Of a DNA stretch of 64,000 nucleotides, positions 49,558 through 58,490 are shown one piece after another. The notes under the pieces were generated by a model that was not told the origin of the DNA, searched no databases, and saw only the letters and a list, made by a program, of their open reading frames with translations. This stretch comes from Nocardia higoensis NBRC 100133 (GTDB lineage: Bacteria > Actinomycetota > Actinomycetes > Mycobacteriales > Mycobacteriaceae). The DNA lies in contig NZ_BAGA01000044.1 of the NCBI RefSeq assembly GCF_000308595.1, positions 1 to 64,000 of the forward strand, read 5' to 3'. Numbering within the stretch: position 1 is the stretch's first letter; the number at the start of each line of letters is the position of its first letter. The position numbers and the translations under genes were made by a program.

Positions 49558-50325
49558 TTATCGGAACCCTCCTTGCCGGGTGCACTCGTCGACCGCTGTA
49601 CGCAGCGCGGCCTGCTCGGCCGTGTCGACGGTCAGCCCGTACTTTACTTTCACCCGGAGGTAGCGGTCGACATAGGCGCACCGGAACTTTCCGGGCGGCA
49701 GGTAATTCGCGGCGTCCTGGTCACCCTTGGAACGGTTGGCCGTGGGGTCGGAGGCCTCCAGGTTCAGCGCGTCGTTGGCGATGCGCCTGCGGGTGTCCTT
49801 GTCCAGGCGATCGGCGCCCGAACGCCAGGCCTCGGCGAGCGCCACGATGTGCTCGGCGTCCACGCCGGAGGGGTCGGTGATCCACTTGTAGGGCTTGAGC
49901 GCGCCGGTTTTGCGGTCGAGGGTGCCGTACTCGTCGCGCCAGCCGCCGTTCGCGCCGATCTTCAGAGCGCAGGTCGCGGCGTCCAGCGTCACGTCGCCCT
50001 CGGCGTCGCGCAGCATCATCACCTCGCGCGTGGTGCAGCGGGCGTACTGGCTGAACTGATCACCGAATCCGTGCTCGGCCTTGGCGGTATCCCAGTGCGG
50101 GAACTCCTCGCGGCTGTACCCGTCCATCGGGCGTTCCTTGGCCACCTTCAGTTGCGAGAACAGGTTTTCGACTTCGGCGGCGGAGGAGATCGAGGTCGCG
50201 GAATTGCCCACCTCGCCGTCGGTGTTCTCGATGACCGCGTAGGCGCCGGCGACGATGGCCGCCAGTAGCGCGGGCACGATCACGCCGAGAGCGCGCCGGA
50301 ACCGCTGGGACGAGAACAACTTCAC
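49558..50325 (-). CDS. Membrane-anchored HNH (DUF1524) nuclease
   Basis: A 255-residue protein: an N-terminal hydrophobic helix (LGVIVPALLAAIVAGAYAVIE, about 13-33) that should anchor or export it, then an extracellular domain with HNH/DUF1524 motifs: the His in SGVDAEHIVALAEAW, ANDALNLEASDPTANRSKGDQDAANYLPPGKFRCAYVDRYLRVKVKYGL. Two or three cysteines (YARCTTREV, AATCALKIG, DECTRQGG) could form disulfides. GTG 50325 has GGGAG upstream. It is a common secreted actinobacterial nuclease, probably for DNA scavenging or competition. It precedes the acidic-tail protein in a two-gene unit. Confidence 0.85.
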   Translation of the reverse strand: MKLFSSQRFRRALGVIVPALLAAIVAGAYAVIENTDGEVGNSATSISSAAEVENLFSQLKVAKERPMDGYSREEFPHWDTAKAEHGFGDQFSQYARCTTREVMMLRDAEGDVTLDAATCALKIGANGGWRDEYGTLDRKTGALKPYKWITDPSGVDAEHIVALAEAWRSGADRLDKDTRRRIANDALNLEASDPTANRSKGDQDAANYLPPGKFRCAYVDRYLRVKVKYGLTVDTAEQAALRTAVDECTRQGGFR

Positions 50326-50550
50326 AACGACTCCCTCACCGACCGGGACGGGTGTCCCGTATGCACTTCGACGAACTACCGGAAATGTTGCCGCACAGCG
50401 CGAACGGCTGTCATCGGCATGTTCACCGCGGGCCGTGCGCCGGTTGTTGTGCACTCCCGACAGTCCGTGACGGCCGATCACTTCCGAGGTCACCGGGCTC
50501 CCCGGTGACCGGTGCAGAGCATAGTTGGGTCGGCGGAAATCGGCGCAACC

Positions 50551-51192
50551 TCAGATTTCGGCGGGTTGCCGTTCGCCGTCGCCGGTCTGTGCGGTGGGCG
50601 GCACGCCGGTGTCCAGGAAGCGGACCATGGCGTCGATGCGATCGGCGTGCTCGACGCAACGCTCGAGATAGCTGCCGAGCAATGTGAGTTCGACGACATC
50701 GGTGGGGGAATGCGGATGTTCGTGGTCGGTGAGAGCGGCATGCAGGCGTTCCCGCAGAGGCCCGGGAGCGGTTCCGGCGGCGGTGCCGACGCGGGCTATC
50801 CGCGTCGCGGCGACGCGGCCGAGTTCGACGAGCACGTCCAGGATCGGTTGCGGTGCGACGTGATCGGGGTGGCGGCGGTAGACCTGGTCGGCGACCCGGC
50901 TGCTCAGCGCGCCGATTTCGGCCAGCTGCCCGGCGATCTGCATGGCCGTGACGACATGGCGCAGGTCGCGGGCGACCGGCGCCTGCAGGGCCAACAGCGC
51001 CACGGTGCGCGACTCGCACGTGCCGTGCGCCGCGCGCAACTGTTCCTCGAGCGCGAACACCTCGTACGCGGCCGCGAGGTCGGCCTCGGCCAGGGCGTCG
51101 ACGCCTCGTTCGACGGTGTCGTGGGCAAGCCGGTACATGAGCGTCAGGCTGTCGGTCAACTCGTGGAGTTCCTGGGTGAACTGGGTCCGCAC
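50551..51192 (-). CDS. phoU: PhoU-like phosphate-signalling protein
   Basis: A 213-residue protein with two PhoU three-helix repeats. The N-terminal VRTQFTQELHELTDSLTLMYRLAHDTVERGVDALAEAD and the metal-type motif region LRHVVTAMQIAGQLAEIGALSSRVADQVYRRHP are clear, and the second repeat (LLGSYLERCVEHADRIDAMVRFLDTG) is present but slightly divergent. PhoU proteins damp the PhoR kinase and Pst transporter. No pst or pho gene is nearby. GTG 51192 fits the family N-terminus; ATG 51210 would add six residues. Confidence 0.88.
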   Translation of the reverse strand: MRTQFTQELHELTDSLTLMYRLAHDTVERGVDALAEADLAAAYEVFALEEQLRAAHGTCESRTVALLALQAPVARDLRHVVTAMQIAGQLAEIGALSSRVADQVYRRHPDHVAPQPILDVLVELGRVAATRIARVGTAAGTAPGPLRERLHAALTDHEHPHSPTDVVELTLLGSYLERCVEHADRIDAMVRFLDTGVPPTAQTGDGERQPAEI

Positions 51193-51328
51193 ACCCGAAT
51201 TCTCGCCCATCCGAGAGGCATTCGGAATCGATCCAGCCGATGTCCGTCCGGCAGGGCGCTGATAGGCAGAGGGCATGGGAGCCGCGATGAGTCGGAGCCC
51301 GGACCGGACAGGTGCTACGTTCGCCGTC

Positions 51329-51721
51329 ATGGCGGAAAAAGACCTGAAGATGAAGTTCTCGATCTTCTTCCAGAAGCGGCTCGCGAACCCGATCCGGAGC
51401 CGAATCCCGGGGCAGGAGTTGATCGAGACGACCGGCCGCAAGAGCGGCCGGCCGCGCACGACTCCCATCGGTGGGCGGCGGATCGGCGACTCCTACTGGC
51501 TGGTGTCGGAATTCGGGGAGAAGTCGCAGTACGTGCGCAACATCATGGCCGACAACCGGGTGCGGGTCCGGCTGCGCGGCAAGTGGCACAACGGCATCGC
51601 GCATCTACTGCACGACGACGATCCGATCGCGCGCCTCGAGCAGCTGCCCAAGGCCAACAGCGCGGGCGTGCGCGCCTTCGGCACCAACCTGCTGACCATC
51701 CGCGTCGACCTGCAGGACTGA
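51329..51721 (+). CDS. Deazaflavin (F420)-dependent nitroreductase-family protein
   Basis: A 130-residue split-beta-barrel protein of the Ddn/DUF385 family. Diagnostic segments are LIETTGRKSGRPRTTPIGGRRIGDSYWLVSEFGEKSQYVRNIMADNRVRVRLRGKWHNG. Family members use reduced F420 to reduce quinones or nitroaromatics. ATG 51329 gives MAEKDLKMKFSIFFQKRLANP. It is divergent from the phoU-like gene and converges on the VIT1 gene. The physiological substrate is unknown. Confidence 0.88.
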   Translation: MAEKDLKMKFSIFFQKRLANPIRSRIPGQELIETTGRKSGRPRTTPIGGRRIGDSYWLVSEFGEKSQYVRNIMADNRVRVRLRGKWHNGIAHLLHDDDPIARLEQLPKANSAGVRAFGTNLLTIRVDLQD

Positions 51722-51742
51722 CCCGCGATCGGCCGTCCGGTG

Positions 51743-52486
51743 TCAGCCGACGATGCCGCCGGCCAGTTCTCCGACGCAGTAGGTGATCGCCATCGCCAGT
51801 GCGCCGCCGGTCACCACCCGCACCGCCGCCCGCAGTCGGGGACTGCCCCCGAGGGCCGCACTGATCGTTCCGGTGAGGGCCAGCGCGACCAGCACCGTGC
51901 CGACCGTGACCGGAATGCGCCAGCTGACCGGCGGCAGCAGGATCGCCAGCAGGGGCAGCAGCGCGCCGAGAACGAAGGCCGCCGCCGAGGAGCCGGCGGC
52001 GGCCCAGGGATTGGTGAGTTGCTTCGGGTCGATGCCGAGTTCGACCTCGGCGTGCGCGGCGAAGGCGTCGTGCGCGGTCATCTCCTCGGCGACCCGGCGC
52101 GCGGTCTCCTCCGACAGTCCCTTGGCCCGGTAGTTCGCGGCCAGCTCGCGCAGTTCGTAGTCCGGCTCCTCCCGTAGTTCCCTGCGTTCCTTGGCCAGCA
52201 GGGCCCGCTCGGAATCGCGCTGGGTGCTGACCGACACGTATTCGCCCACCGCCATCGAGATCGCTCCGGCGGCCACACCCGCCGTACCCGCCGTCAGCAG
52301 GGTCTGGGTGGCGGTGCTCGCGGCGGCCACGCCGACCACCAGGCCCGCGGTGGAGACGATGCCGTCGTTGGCGCCGAGCACCCCGGCGCGCAGCCAGTTC
52401 AACCGCGTGTGCAACCGCTCGGAGTGCGGTTCGGCGTGATCGTCCTGCCGGGGATTTTTCCCGGTGGTTCCATCGAATTCGGGCAC
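51743..52486 (-). CDS. VIT1/CCC1-family iron/manganese transporter
   Basis: A 247-residue membrane protein. The first helix region LHTRLNWLRAGVLGANDGIVSTAGLVVGVAAAS, then AGAISMAVGEYVSVSTQRDSERA, is the VIT/CCC1 signature. An acidic cytosolic helical segment (EEPDYELRELAANYRAKGLSEETARRVAEEMTAHDAFAAH) precedes three further membrane helices. These proteins move Fe2+/Mn2+ out of the cytosol or into compartments. GTG 52486 is chosen; no good SD. No iron box is visible upstream. Confidence 0.88.
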   Translation of the reverse strand: MPEFDGTTGKNPRQDDHAEPHSERLHTRLNWLRAGVLGANDGIVSTAGLVVGVAAASTATQTLLTAGTAGVAAGAISMAVGEYVSVSTQRDSERALLAKERRELREEPDYELRELAANYRAKGLSEETARRVAEEMTAHDAFAAHAEVELGIDPKQLTNPWAAAGSSAAAFVLGALLPLLAILLPPVSWRIPVTVGTVLVALALTGTISAALGGSPRLRAAVRVVTGGALAMAITYCVGELAGGIVG

Positions 52487-52568
52487 GGTCCGACTGTACT
52501 GCCGCGGGCGGACCGGACCCGCCGTCTCCGATTCGGGTATCGGCATCGGGACTGGCATGCTGACCGGC

Positions 52569-53282
52569 ATGAGCACACTGCGTTACCAGGGAACACGACT
52601 GGCGGCGGGGCTGGCGGCGGCCGCCCTGCTGCTGTCCGGCTGCGGCGGCAGCGAGGAGACCACGAGCACGGCATCGCCGACGACGCCTCGTGACCAGCTG
52701 CTGCTGAGCATCGAGGAGTTCCCGGCGGGCGCCTCGAAGATCGACATGCCCGCCGACCGGTTGCAGTCCGCGGTCACCGATCTGTCCGGCCTGCAGCAGA
52801 ATTCGACCATCACCCCGGCCGAGTGCGGTCGGACCCAGCAGGATCTGGGCACGGCGACCTCCGAACTGCTCGCCGACTCCGATGTCATCGCCGCCAACGA
52901 CGGCGCCGCCGGTCTGATGTATGTCGAGTTCGTGGCGTCGCGGGCGGGCGATCTGGCCGGCGTCGAGGAGTCGAACGCCAAGTGCCCCGATGTCACGGTG
53001 GTGTCGACCGTGGAGGGCAAGGAGATCACCACGGTCGGCAAGGTCGAGACCCTGAGCGTGCCCAGCGGGTTGACCGCCGACCAGGCGCTGGCGTTCAAGT
53101 CGGTCAACACCTCCACCGTCGGTGCGGGCAAGCCGCTGACCACCACCGCCTACCAGGGCATGGCGGTCGTGCGCGGCGTCACCGTGATCGTGCGGGTCGG
53201 CGCGCTGAAGGAGGGCGTCGATCAGGCGACCTTCGACCAGGTCTTCCTCGACGCGGTGAACAAGGTGCGCAACGCCGACTGA
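52569..53282 (+). CDS. Secreted lipoprotein of unknown function
   Basis: A 237-residue protein with a lipoprotein signal: basic start, a hydrophobic run LAAGLAAAALLLSGCGGS with lipobox LSGC (Cys at about 23), then a Ser/Thr-rich tether. The mature part resembles mycobacterial outer-surface lipoproteins of the DUF5642 kind (RLQSAVTDLSGLQQNSTITPAECG, AYQGMAVVRGVTVIVRVG), but I cannot assign a function. Two cysteines (AECGRT and AKCPDV) may pair. ATG 52569 or 52557 may start it. The stop is 7 bp from the convergent AraC gene's stop. Confidence 0.82.
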   Translation: MSTLRYQGTRLAAGLAAAALLLSGCGGSEETTSTASPTTPRDQLLLSIEEFPAGASKIDMPADRLQSAVTDLSGLQQNSTITPAECGRTQQDLGTATSELLADSDVIAANDGAAGLMYVEFVASRAGDLAGVEESNAKCPDVTVVSTVEGKEITTVGKVETLSVPSGLTADQALAFKSVNTSTVGAGKPLTTTAYQGMAVVRGVTVIVRVGALKEGVDQATFDQVFLDAVNKVRNAD

Positions 53283-53289
53283 GTGTTCG

Positions 53290-54324
53290 TCACGACGGCG
53301 GTGCCCCGGGTGCGGCCCGGCGCACCGCCGTCGGCGTCCGTCCCCACCAACGCCGCGCGCACCGGGTGAGCGTGGCCTGGTCGGCCAGCCCGAGCAGCGA
53401 GGCCACCTGTGCCAGCGGCATGTCCGTGGTGGCGAGATAGTGCCCGGCCTGTCTGCGGCGTACCTCGTCGAGAATGGCGGCGAAGCCGGTGCCCTCGCCG
53501 GCGAGCCTGCGTTGCAGCGTGCGCGGATGCATGCTGAGCAGGCTCGCGACGGTGCCGATTTCCGCCGGGGCGGTGCCGAGCAGCTGGCGCAGCGCCGCCC
53601 GGACCCGTTGCGCGGTCGGTGTCGGCGCGCCGTCATCTCCGCTGCCCGCGGTCTGTTCGGCGAGGAACGCCAGGGCCAGCCGGTGCAGCGTCTCGTCGCC
53701 GCCGGACAACGGTCGGCTCGCCAGTGTGGCGGGTATTCGCAGGGCGGCGCGGGGCCTGCCGGTGTGTACCGGCGCGGCGTAGAAACGCTCGTAGGCGGAG
53801 ACGGGAGCGGGCGGCCGATAGGGCAGTTCCACCGAGCGCAGTCCGTAGCGCGGGGTCGCCAGTCGTTGCAGCGCCCGGTGCACGAAGCCCATGCTCAGGT
53901 CGGTGCCCTGCACGGGGACCGGTAGACCGGGCTTGACGCCGCAGCTCAACGAGACGATTCCGGGATCGCCGTAGGGATCGGGCTCGATATCCAGGCTCAG
54001 CGAGCGCGCGTGCACGAACAGGTAGCGGGAAGTGCATTCCAGGGTGTCGGCCAGCGTCGGGGAATTGCGGATCGCCAGCGCGAGCGGGCCGAGCATGTCC
54101 AGGTCCTGCCGGTAGGCGATGCGCAGGCCGAGATCGGGGCAGTCCAGCCGGTGGGCGGCCAGTTCCAGGACCGCCGCCACCGCTTGATCGGGCACCAGCA
54201 GGTCGTCGGCGTCGAGTGCGGCGACCGGGATCCCGGCGGCCTGCGCGAACGCCTCCGCATCACCGCCGAGCTCGGCGACGGTGGCCCGGAACCCGCGCAG
54301 GCCCGCCGAACGAATCACCGACAT
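53290..54324 (-). CDS. AraC-family regulator with arabinose-binding-type N-terminal domain
   Basis: A 344-residue regulator of the OruR/AraC type. The N-terminal domain (about 5-190; CPDLGLRIAYRQDLDMLGPLALAIRNSPTLADTLECTSRYLFVHARSL) is the PF12625-type domain. The C-terminal HTH (about 240-340) includes IGTVASLLSMHPRTLQRRLAGEGTGFAAILDEVRRRQAGHYL and LAQVASLLGLADQATLTRCARRWWG. It is divergent from the EthA-like monooxygenase gene by 70 bp and probably activates it. The effector is unknown. Confidence 0.88.
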   Translation of the reverse strand: MSVIRSAGLRGFRATVAELGGDAEAFAQAAGIPVAALDADDLLVPDQAVAAVLELAAHRLDCPDLGLRIAYRQDLDMLGPLALAIRNSPTLADTLECTSRYLFVHARSLSLDIEPDPYGDPGIVSLSCGVKPGLPVPVQGTDLSMGFVHRALQRLATPRYGLRSVELPYRPPAPVSAYERFYAAPVHTGRPRAALRIPATLASRPLSGGDETLHRLALAFLAEQTAGSGDDGAPTPTAQRVRAALRQLLGTAPAEIGTVASLLSMHPRTLQRRLAGEGTGFAAILDEVRRRQAGHYLATTDMPLAQVASLLGLADQATLTRCARRWWGRTPTAVRRAAPGAPPS

Positions 54325-54394
54325 GTCGTCGAGAATCAAAGAGTTGTCGCGTGAAGTCAAGAGGCTCGTGGCGGAGTCGGGGACAATGGAGGCT

Positions 54395-55897
54395 ATGAAC
54401 GGGACCGATTCGCCTGTGGAGCACCTCGACGTCGTGATCGTCGGAGCCGGACTGTCCGGCATCGGCGCGGCCTACCGGCTGCAGACCGAATGCCCTGGCA
54501 AGAGCTACGCGGTGCTCGAGGCGCGCGAGGCGCTCGGCGGTACCTGGGATCTGTTCAAGTACCCGGGCATCCGCTCGGACTCGGACATGTTCACCCTCGG
54601 CTACCCGTTCAAGCCGTGGCGCGACGAGAAGTCCATCGCCGACGGCGCGTCGATCCTGCGCTATCTGCGCGAGACCGCCGCCGAGTCCGGCATCGACCGC
54701 AACATCCGCTATTCGACGAAGGTGGTCGCGGCCGACTGGTCGAGCGCCGAGGCTCGCTGGACCCTCACCCTGGCCGCCCGGGACGGCAGCGGCGCCGCGA
54801 CCGAGCGCACGCTGACCTGCGGTTTCCTCTACGTCTGCGCCGGCTACTACGACTACGACCGCGGTTACGACCCGCAGTTCCCCGGCGCGGACGAGTTCGC
54901 CGGGCAGATCGTGCACCCGCAGTTCTGGCCCGAGGACATCGATTACGCGGGCAAGAAGGTCGTGGTGATCGGCAGTGGCGCGACCGCGGTGACGCTGGTG
55001 CCGTCGATGGCCGAGCAAGCCGAATCGGTGACCATGCTGCAGCGCAGCCCCACCTGGATCAGCGCGGTGCCCGGCCGGGACAAACGCGCCGACACCCTGC
55101 GCAAACTGCTGCCCGCCGACCTCGCGCACCGGCTCATCCGCTCGAAGAATATTTTGTTCGGAATCACCTTCTTCAACTACTGCCAGCGGTTCCCCGCCTC
55201 GGCGCGCAAGGTGCTCACCGACCTGAACACGCGCATCCTGAAGGACGAGCGGATGGTCGCCGAGCACTTCACACCCAGTTACAACCCGTGGGATCAGCGC
55301 CTGTGCGCCGCGCCCGACGCCGACTTCTTCAAGGCGATCAAGAACGGCAAGGCGCAGGTGGTGACCGACCACATCGAGCGGTTCGTCCCCGGAGGCATCG
55401 CGCTGAAGTCCGGGAAGGTGCTCGAGGCCGACATCATCGTCACCGCCACCGGCCTGCGCCTGCTCGCCTTCGGCGGTATCGCGCCGCAGGTCGACGGCAC
55501 GCCGGTGCCACTGGCCGAGCAGTTCGTCTGGCAGGGCGCGATGCTGACCGGCGTGCCGAATTTCGCGGTGTGCATCGGCTACACCAACGCCTCCTGGACG
55601 CTGCGCGCCGATCTGACCTCGCGGCTGGTGTGCAAGGTGCTGCGGCATCTGGACCGGCACGGATACGACGCGGTGGTGCCGCGACCGGACGGCGACCTGG
55701 CGCAACGCCCGCTGCTGGATCTCGCGTCCGGTTACATCCAGCGCTCGATCGACGAGTTCCCCCGGCAGGGCGATCGGCATCCGTGGAAGGTCAGGCAGAA
55801 TTACCTGCTCGATTCGGCGACCACCCTGCGCACCGATCTGAGCAAGACGTTGTCCCCGATCTCGGCGACCCGCGGCGTACCCGCGCCCGCGGGCTGA
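54395..55897 (+). CDS. Baeyer-Villiger monooxygenase, EthA-like
   Basis: A 500-residue FAD/NADPH monooxygenase close to mycobacterial EthA, which activates ethionamide and inserts oxygen into ketones. Motifs are VVIVGAGLSGIGAAYRL, the EthA-like GGTWDLFKYPGIRSDSDMFTLGY, the BVMO fingerprint FAGQIVHPQFWP, the second Rossmann IGSGATAVTLVPSMA, YNPWDQRLCAAPDADFF, and GYTNASWTLRADLTSRLVCKVL. ATG 54395 has GGAGGC upstream; ATG 54386 is possible. Here an AraC regulator is divergent instead of the TetR-type EthR. The last 97 bp overlap the convergent ATPase gene. Confidence 0.92.
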   Translation: MNGTDSPVEHLDVVIVGAGLSGIGAAYRLQTECPGKSYAVLEAREALGGTWDLFKYPGIRSDSDMFTLGYPFKPWRDEKSIADGASILRYLRETAAESGIDRNIRYSTKVVAADWSSAEARWTLTLAARDGSGAATERTLTCGFLYVCAGYYDYDRGYDPQFPGADEFAGQIVHPQFWPEDIDYAGKKVVVIGSGATAVTLVPSMAEQAESVTMLQRSPTWISAVPGRDKRADTLRKLLPADLAHRLIRSKNILFGITFFNYCQRFPASARKVLTDLNTRILKDERMVAEHFTPSYNPWDQRLCAAPDADFFKAIKNGKAQVVTDHIERFVPGGIALKSGKVLEADIIVTATGLRLLAFGGIAPQVDGTPVPLAEQFVWQGAMLTGVPNFAVCIGYTNASWTLRADLTSRLVCKVLRHLDRHGYDAVVPRPDGDLAQRPLLDLASGYIQRSIDEFPRQGDRHPWKVRQNYLLDSATTLRTDLSKTLSPISATRGVPAPAG

Positions 55898-57573
55898 ACG
55901 GTCTTCTCGGCACCCCGGGTTTCCGCGCGTTGCGCGACGCACAGCCTGCGGATCGCCACCGCCCGCAGATGGTCGGCGGTGCCCGCCAGGCCCGATCCGC
56001 GGGCCAGTTCCACCGCGTGATCGGCCCGTTCTTCGGCGATGGCGGGATGTCCGGCGAGCACGGCGGTCAACGCCAGCCGCATCTGCGCGCGCAGGCGCAG
56101 CCGGGGCGCGGCCATCGCTTCCCCGAGGGCCAGGGCGCGCCGCAGCCCGCGCTCGCCGAGACAGGTGTCCCCGCGCAGCGCGTGTGCCGTGGCCAGGGAC
56201 AGTTCGGCGTAGTAGTCGGTGGCGGCATGGCCGGTGAGCGTGGGGCGCGTCGGTAGCGACAGGGCGTGCAGGGTGGCGGTGTCGGCGTGGATGGCCAGGT
56301 CCGCGGCGACCGCGGATTCCAGAGCGGCGAGACCCCGCTGGTCGGCGATGCGGGAGGTGCGTCGCAGCGGATGCGTCAGGTGCGTGAGGCGTTCACCGCG
56401 TACCAGGGCGTCGGTGGTGTGCAGCAGGATGAGCACCGGGTCGTCGAGCAGCGGCGTGCGGGCGTCCTCGAGCGGTCCGAACAGGGCGGGGCCGTTCGCG
56501 TCGAGCACCAGCCGGACCGCGTGCGCGCGTAGGAACTCGACCAGCTGCGGGCGGTCCGGTTCGGCGAGCAGGTGCGGGAGGACGGTGGGGGAGGGGTGCG
56601 TCCGGCACCAGTGGCGCAGCGGCTCGGCCGACGGCGAACGGCCGGTCGGGCCGGCGGCGGGAGTGTCCGATCGCGAGGGCGGGTCGGTCCAGACGGCATC
56701 GGCGGTGGGGCGGGCGGTGTGGATGAAGTGGCCCCGCAGCAGCGGTGGGTAGGAGTAGTGCAGGACCTCGTCATGGCGGTGCCGGCGCAGGGGGAAACCG
56801 GCGTGTTCGAGGCGTTCCAGGGCGGACGTGGCGCTGCCCTCGGTCAGGGCATCGGCCAGGTCCGGGGTGAATTCCGGGAGCAGGCGGGTGGCGGTGAGAA
56901 CCTCGCGTTGGGCGTCGTCCAGTGCGGGCAGGACTTCCGTGGCGAGGAATTCCGCGATCGGGCGCGGTGCGTGTTCGAGCATGGTCAGGGCGGCGGAGCG
57001 GTACTCGCGGTGGGTGTCCAGGTAGCTCGCGGCGAGGCGGACCAGCGTGGGCCAGCCCCTGGTCAGGTCGTGCACGAGCCGGAGTTCCGCGGCGTCGAGC
57101 GGGCAGCCCGCGGCGGCGGCGAGCTCGGCTGTGCCCGCCCGGTCGAGGGCGAGATCGGCGGCGGTGAATCGGGTCAGCCGTGCGGCGGCGGTCAGGGTGT
57201 GCCAGGACAGGGCCGGTGGCCGGCGGGCGACGAGGACGGTGATCAGCCGCGGTGGGGCGGTGTGCAGGAACTGCTCGACGATCCGGACTGCGTCCCCGGT
57301 GACCAGCCGGTGGGCATCGTCGATGACGAGAACGGTGTCGCCGTAGCGAGTTTCGTCGCACAGTCGATGAATGTTCCTGTGCCGCAAGAATTCCGGCGCG
57401 CGCTCGCCGGGGATGCGCAGGGTACGGGTACCCGGCCGGACGCGGGACAGATGCTCGATCCAGGCGGCGGTCAGGGCGGTCTTGCCGCTGCCCGCGGGCG
57501 CGGTGACGAGCAGTACCGGGGCCGGGCCTGCGGCGGCCCGGTCGAGGCGGGTCAGCAGACGCGAAGGAACCAT
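55801..57573 (-). CDS. MalT/LuxR-type STAND ATPase without C-terminal HTH
   Basis: A 590-residue protein. The N-terminal NTPase has Walker A VTAPAGSGKTALTAAWIEH (about 20-38), Walker B TVLVIDDAHRL and the LAL-type HDLTRGWPTLVRLAASYLD. A helical repeat region follows (LLRGHFIHTARP, AELSLATAHALRGDTCLGERGLRRALALGEAMAAPRLRLRAQMRLALTA). LuxR regulators of this kind end in a LuxR HTH, but this one ends after VLLRSVRRVVAESSR with no HTH. ATG 57573 has GAGGAGG upstream. It may signal through protein contact or be truncated. Its end runs 97 bp antisense into the monooxygenase gene. Confidence 0.8.
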   Translation of the reverse strand: MVPSRLLTRLDRAAAGPAPVLLVTAPAGSGKTALTAAWIEHLSRVRPGTRTLRIPGERAPEFLRHRNIHRLCDETRYGDTVLVIDDAHRLVTGDAVRIVEQFLHTAPPRLITVLVARRPPALSWHTLTAAARLTRFTAADLALDRAGTAELAAAAGCPLDAAELRLVHDLTRGWPTLVRLAASYLDTHREYRSAALTMLEHAPRPIAEFLATEVLPALDDAQREVLTATRLLPEFTPDLADALTEGSATSALERLEHAGFPLRRHRHDEVLHYSYPPLLRGHFIHTARPTADAVWTDPPSRSDTPAAGPTGRSPSAEPLRHWCRTHPSPTVLPHLLAEPDRPQLVEFLRAHAVRLVLDANGPALFGPLEDARTPLLDDPVLILLHTTDALVRGERLTHLTHPLRRTSRIADQRGLAALESAVAADLAIHADTATLHALSLPTRPTLTGHAATDYYAELSLATAHALRGDTCLGERGLRRALALGEAMAAPRLRLRAQMRLALTAVLAGHPAIAEERADHAVELARGSGLAGTADHLRAVAIRRLCVAQRAETRGAEKTVQPAGAGTPRVAEIGDNVLLRSVRRVVAESSR

Positions 57574-57788
57574 CGTGCCTCCTCGACGGGATGGCGGATG
57601 TGCAATGGAGGAGTGGGCGCGGGCCGGGGAGCGGGGGCGCAGCGCCGGGAGTCGCGGACGGCTGCGCGATCCTGCCGCGCCCTGATTACCGACCGAATGG
57701 CATGTTCCACGGTAGAACGCGCGGCCACAGCACGATTCACCCGAAACGGGTGAGCTGTTCACCCCGGTCCGCGGACTGCAATGGATGT

Positions 57789-58223
57789 ATGACAACACCG
57801 CACCCGGCACCATCGACCACCGCGCACCCGGTCCGCCAGGGCGTCGCCGCGGGAGTCTCCATCGGCGCGTCGATCCTGCTGCTGACAGTCGGCCTGCTGC
57901 AACTGTTCCAGGGCATCTCGGCGGTCGTGAACGACGACCTGTTCATCGTCGGCCCCGAATACGTCTACCAGTTCGACACGACCGCCTGGGGCTGGGTGCA
58001 CATCGTGCTCGGCGCCATCCTGATCATCAGCGCCTTCGGGCTGATGACCGGGGCCACCTGGGGCCGGATCGTGGCGATCACCCTGCTGGCGGTGTCCATC
58101 GTGGCCAATTTCCTCTCGCTGCCCTACTACCCGTACTGGGCGCTGCTCATCATCGCGCTCGACATCGTGGTGATCTGGGCGATCTCCACCTGGCGTCCCG
58201 ACCGGGCTCCCGACCGGGTCTGA
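57789..58223 (+). CDS. DUF7144-type small membrane protein
   Basis: A 144-residue protein with four hydrophobic segments (ASILLLTVGLLQLFQGISAVV, TTAWGWVHIVLGAILIISAFGLMTG, IVAITLLAVSIVANFLSLPYYPYWALLIIALDIVVIWAI). The GWVHIVLG and NFLSLPYYPYWALL motifs are typical of the actinobacterial DUF7144 family of unknown function. The 215-bp upstream gap to the divergent ATPase gene is less GC-rich near 57680-57790 and probably holds its promoter. A long hairpin follows the stop. Confidence 0.82.
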   Translation: MTTPHPAPSTTAHPVRQGVAAGVSIGASILLLTVGLLQLFQGISAVVNDDLFIVGPEYVYQFDTTAWGWVHIVLGAILIISAFGLMTGATWGRIVAITLLAVSIVANFLSLPYYPYWALLIIALDIVVIWAISTWRPDRAPDRV

Positions 58224-58235
58224 GCCGCGCGGTCG

Positions 58236-58268
58236 GATACCGGCGCCCGCGAGCCGGGCGCCGGTATC
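58236..58268. terminator. Strong bidirectional hairpin terminator
   Basis: A perfect 14-bp stem GATACCGGCGCCCG / CGGGCGCCGGTATC with a 5-nt loop, 12 bp after the membrane-protein stop and between convergent units. The rest of the gap to 58490 shows no gene. Confidence 0.8.
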
Positions 58269-58490
58269 GTCGCGCGTCCGGCTCATTTCCCGTTGTCCAC
58301 GCCGGACCCGTTTCTGCCGAATGCGTCGTGCGCGGTGGACGACCGGCCGAGTCGAGCGCCCGAACGGCGTTCGGCACCCCATGCCGTCACCGTGGAGTGG
58401 TGCGCTCGTCCTCGCTCACCCGGGCGGGCATCCGCCACGCGGACAAGCGCGCCGGGGCGGGTCTGCGTGGTGGGCGGCGCGCGGCGGGCG

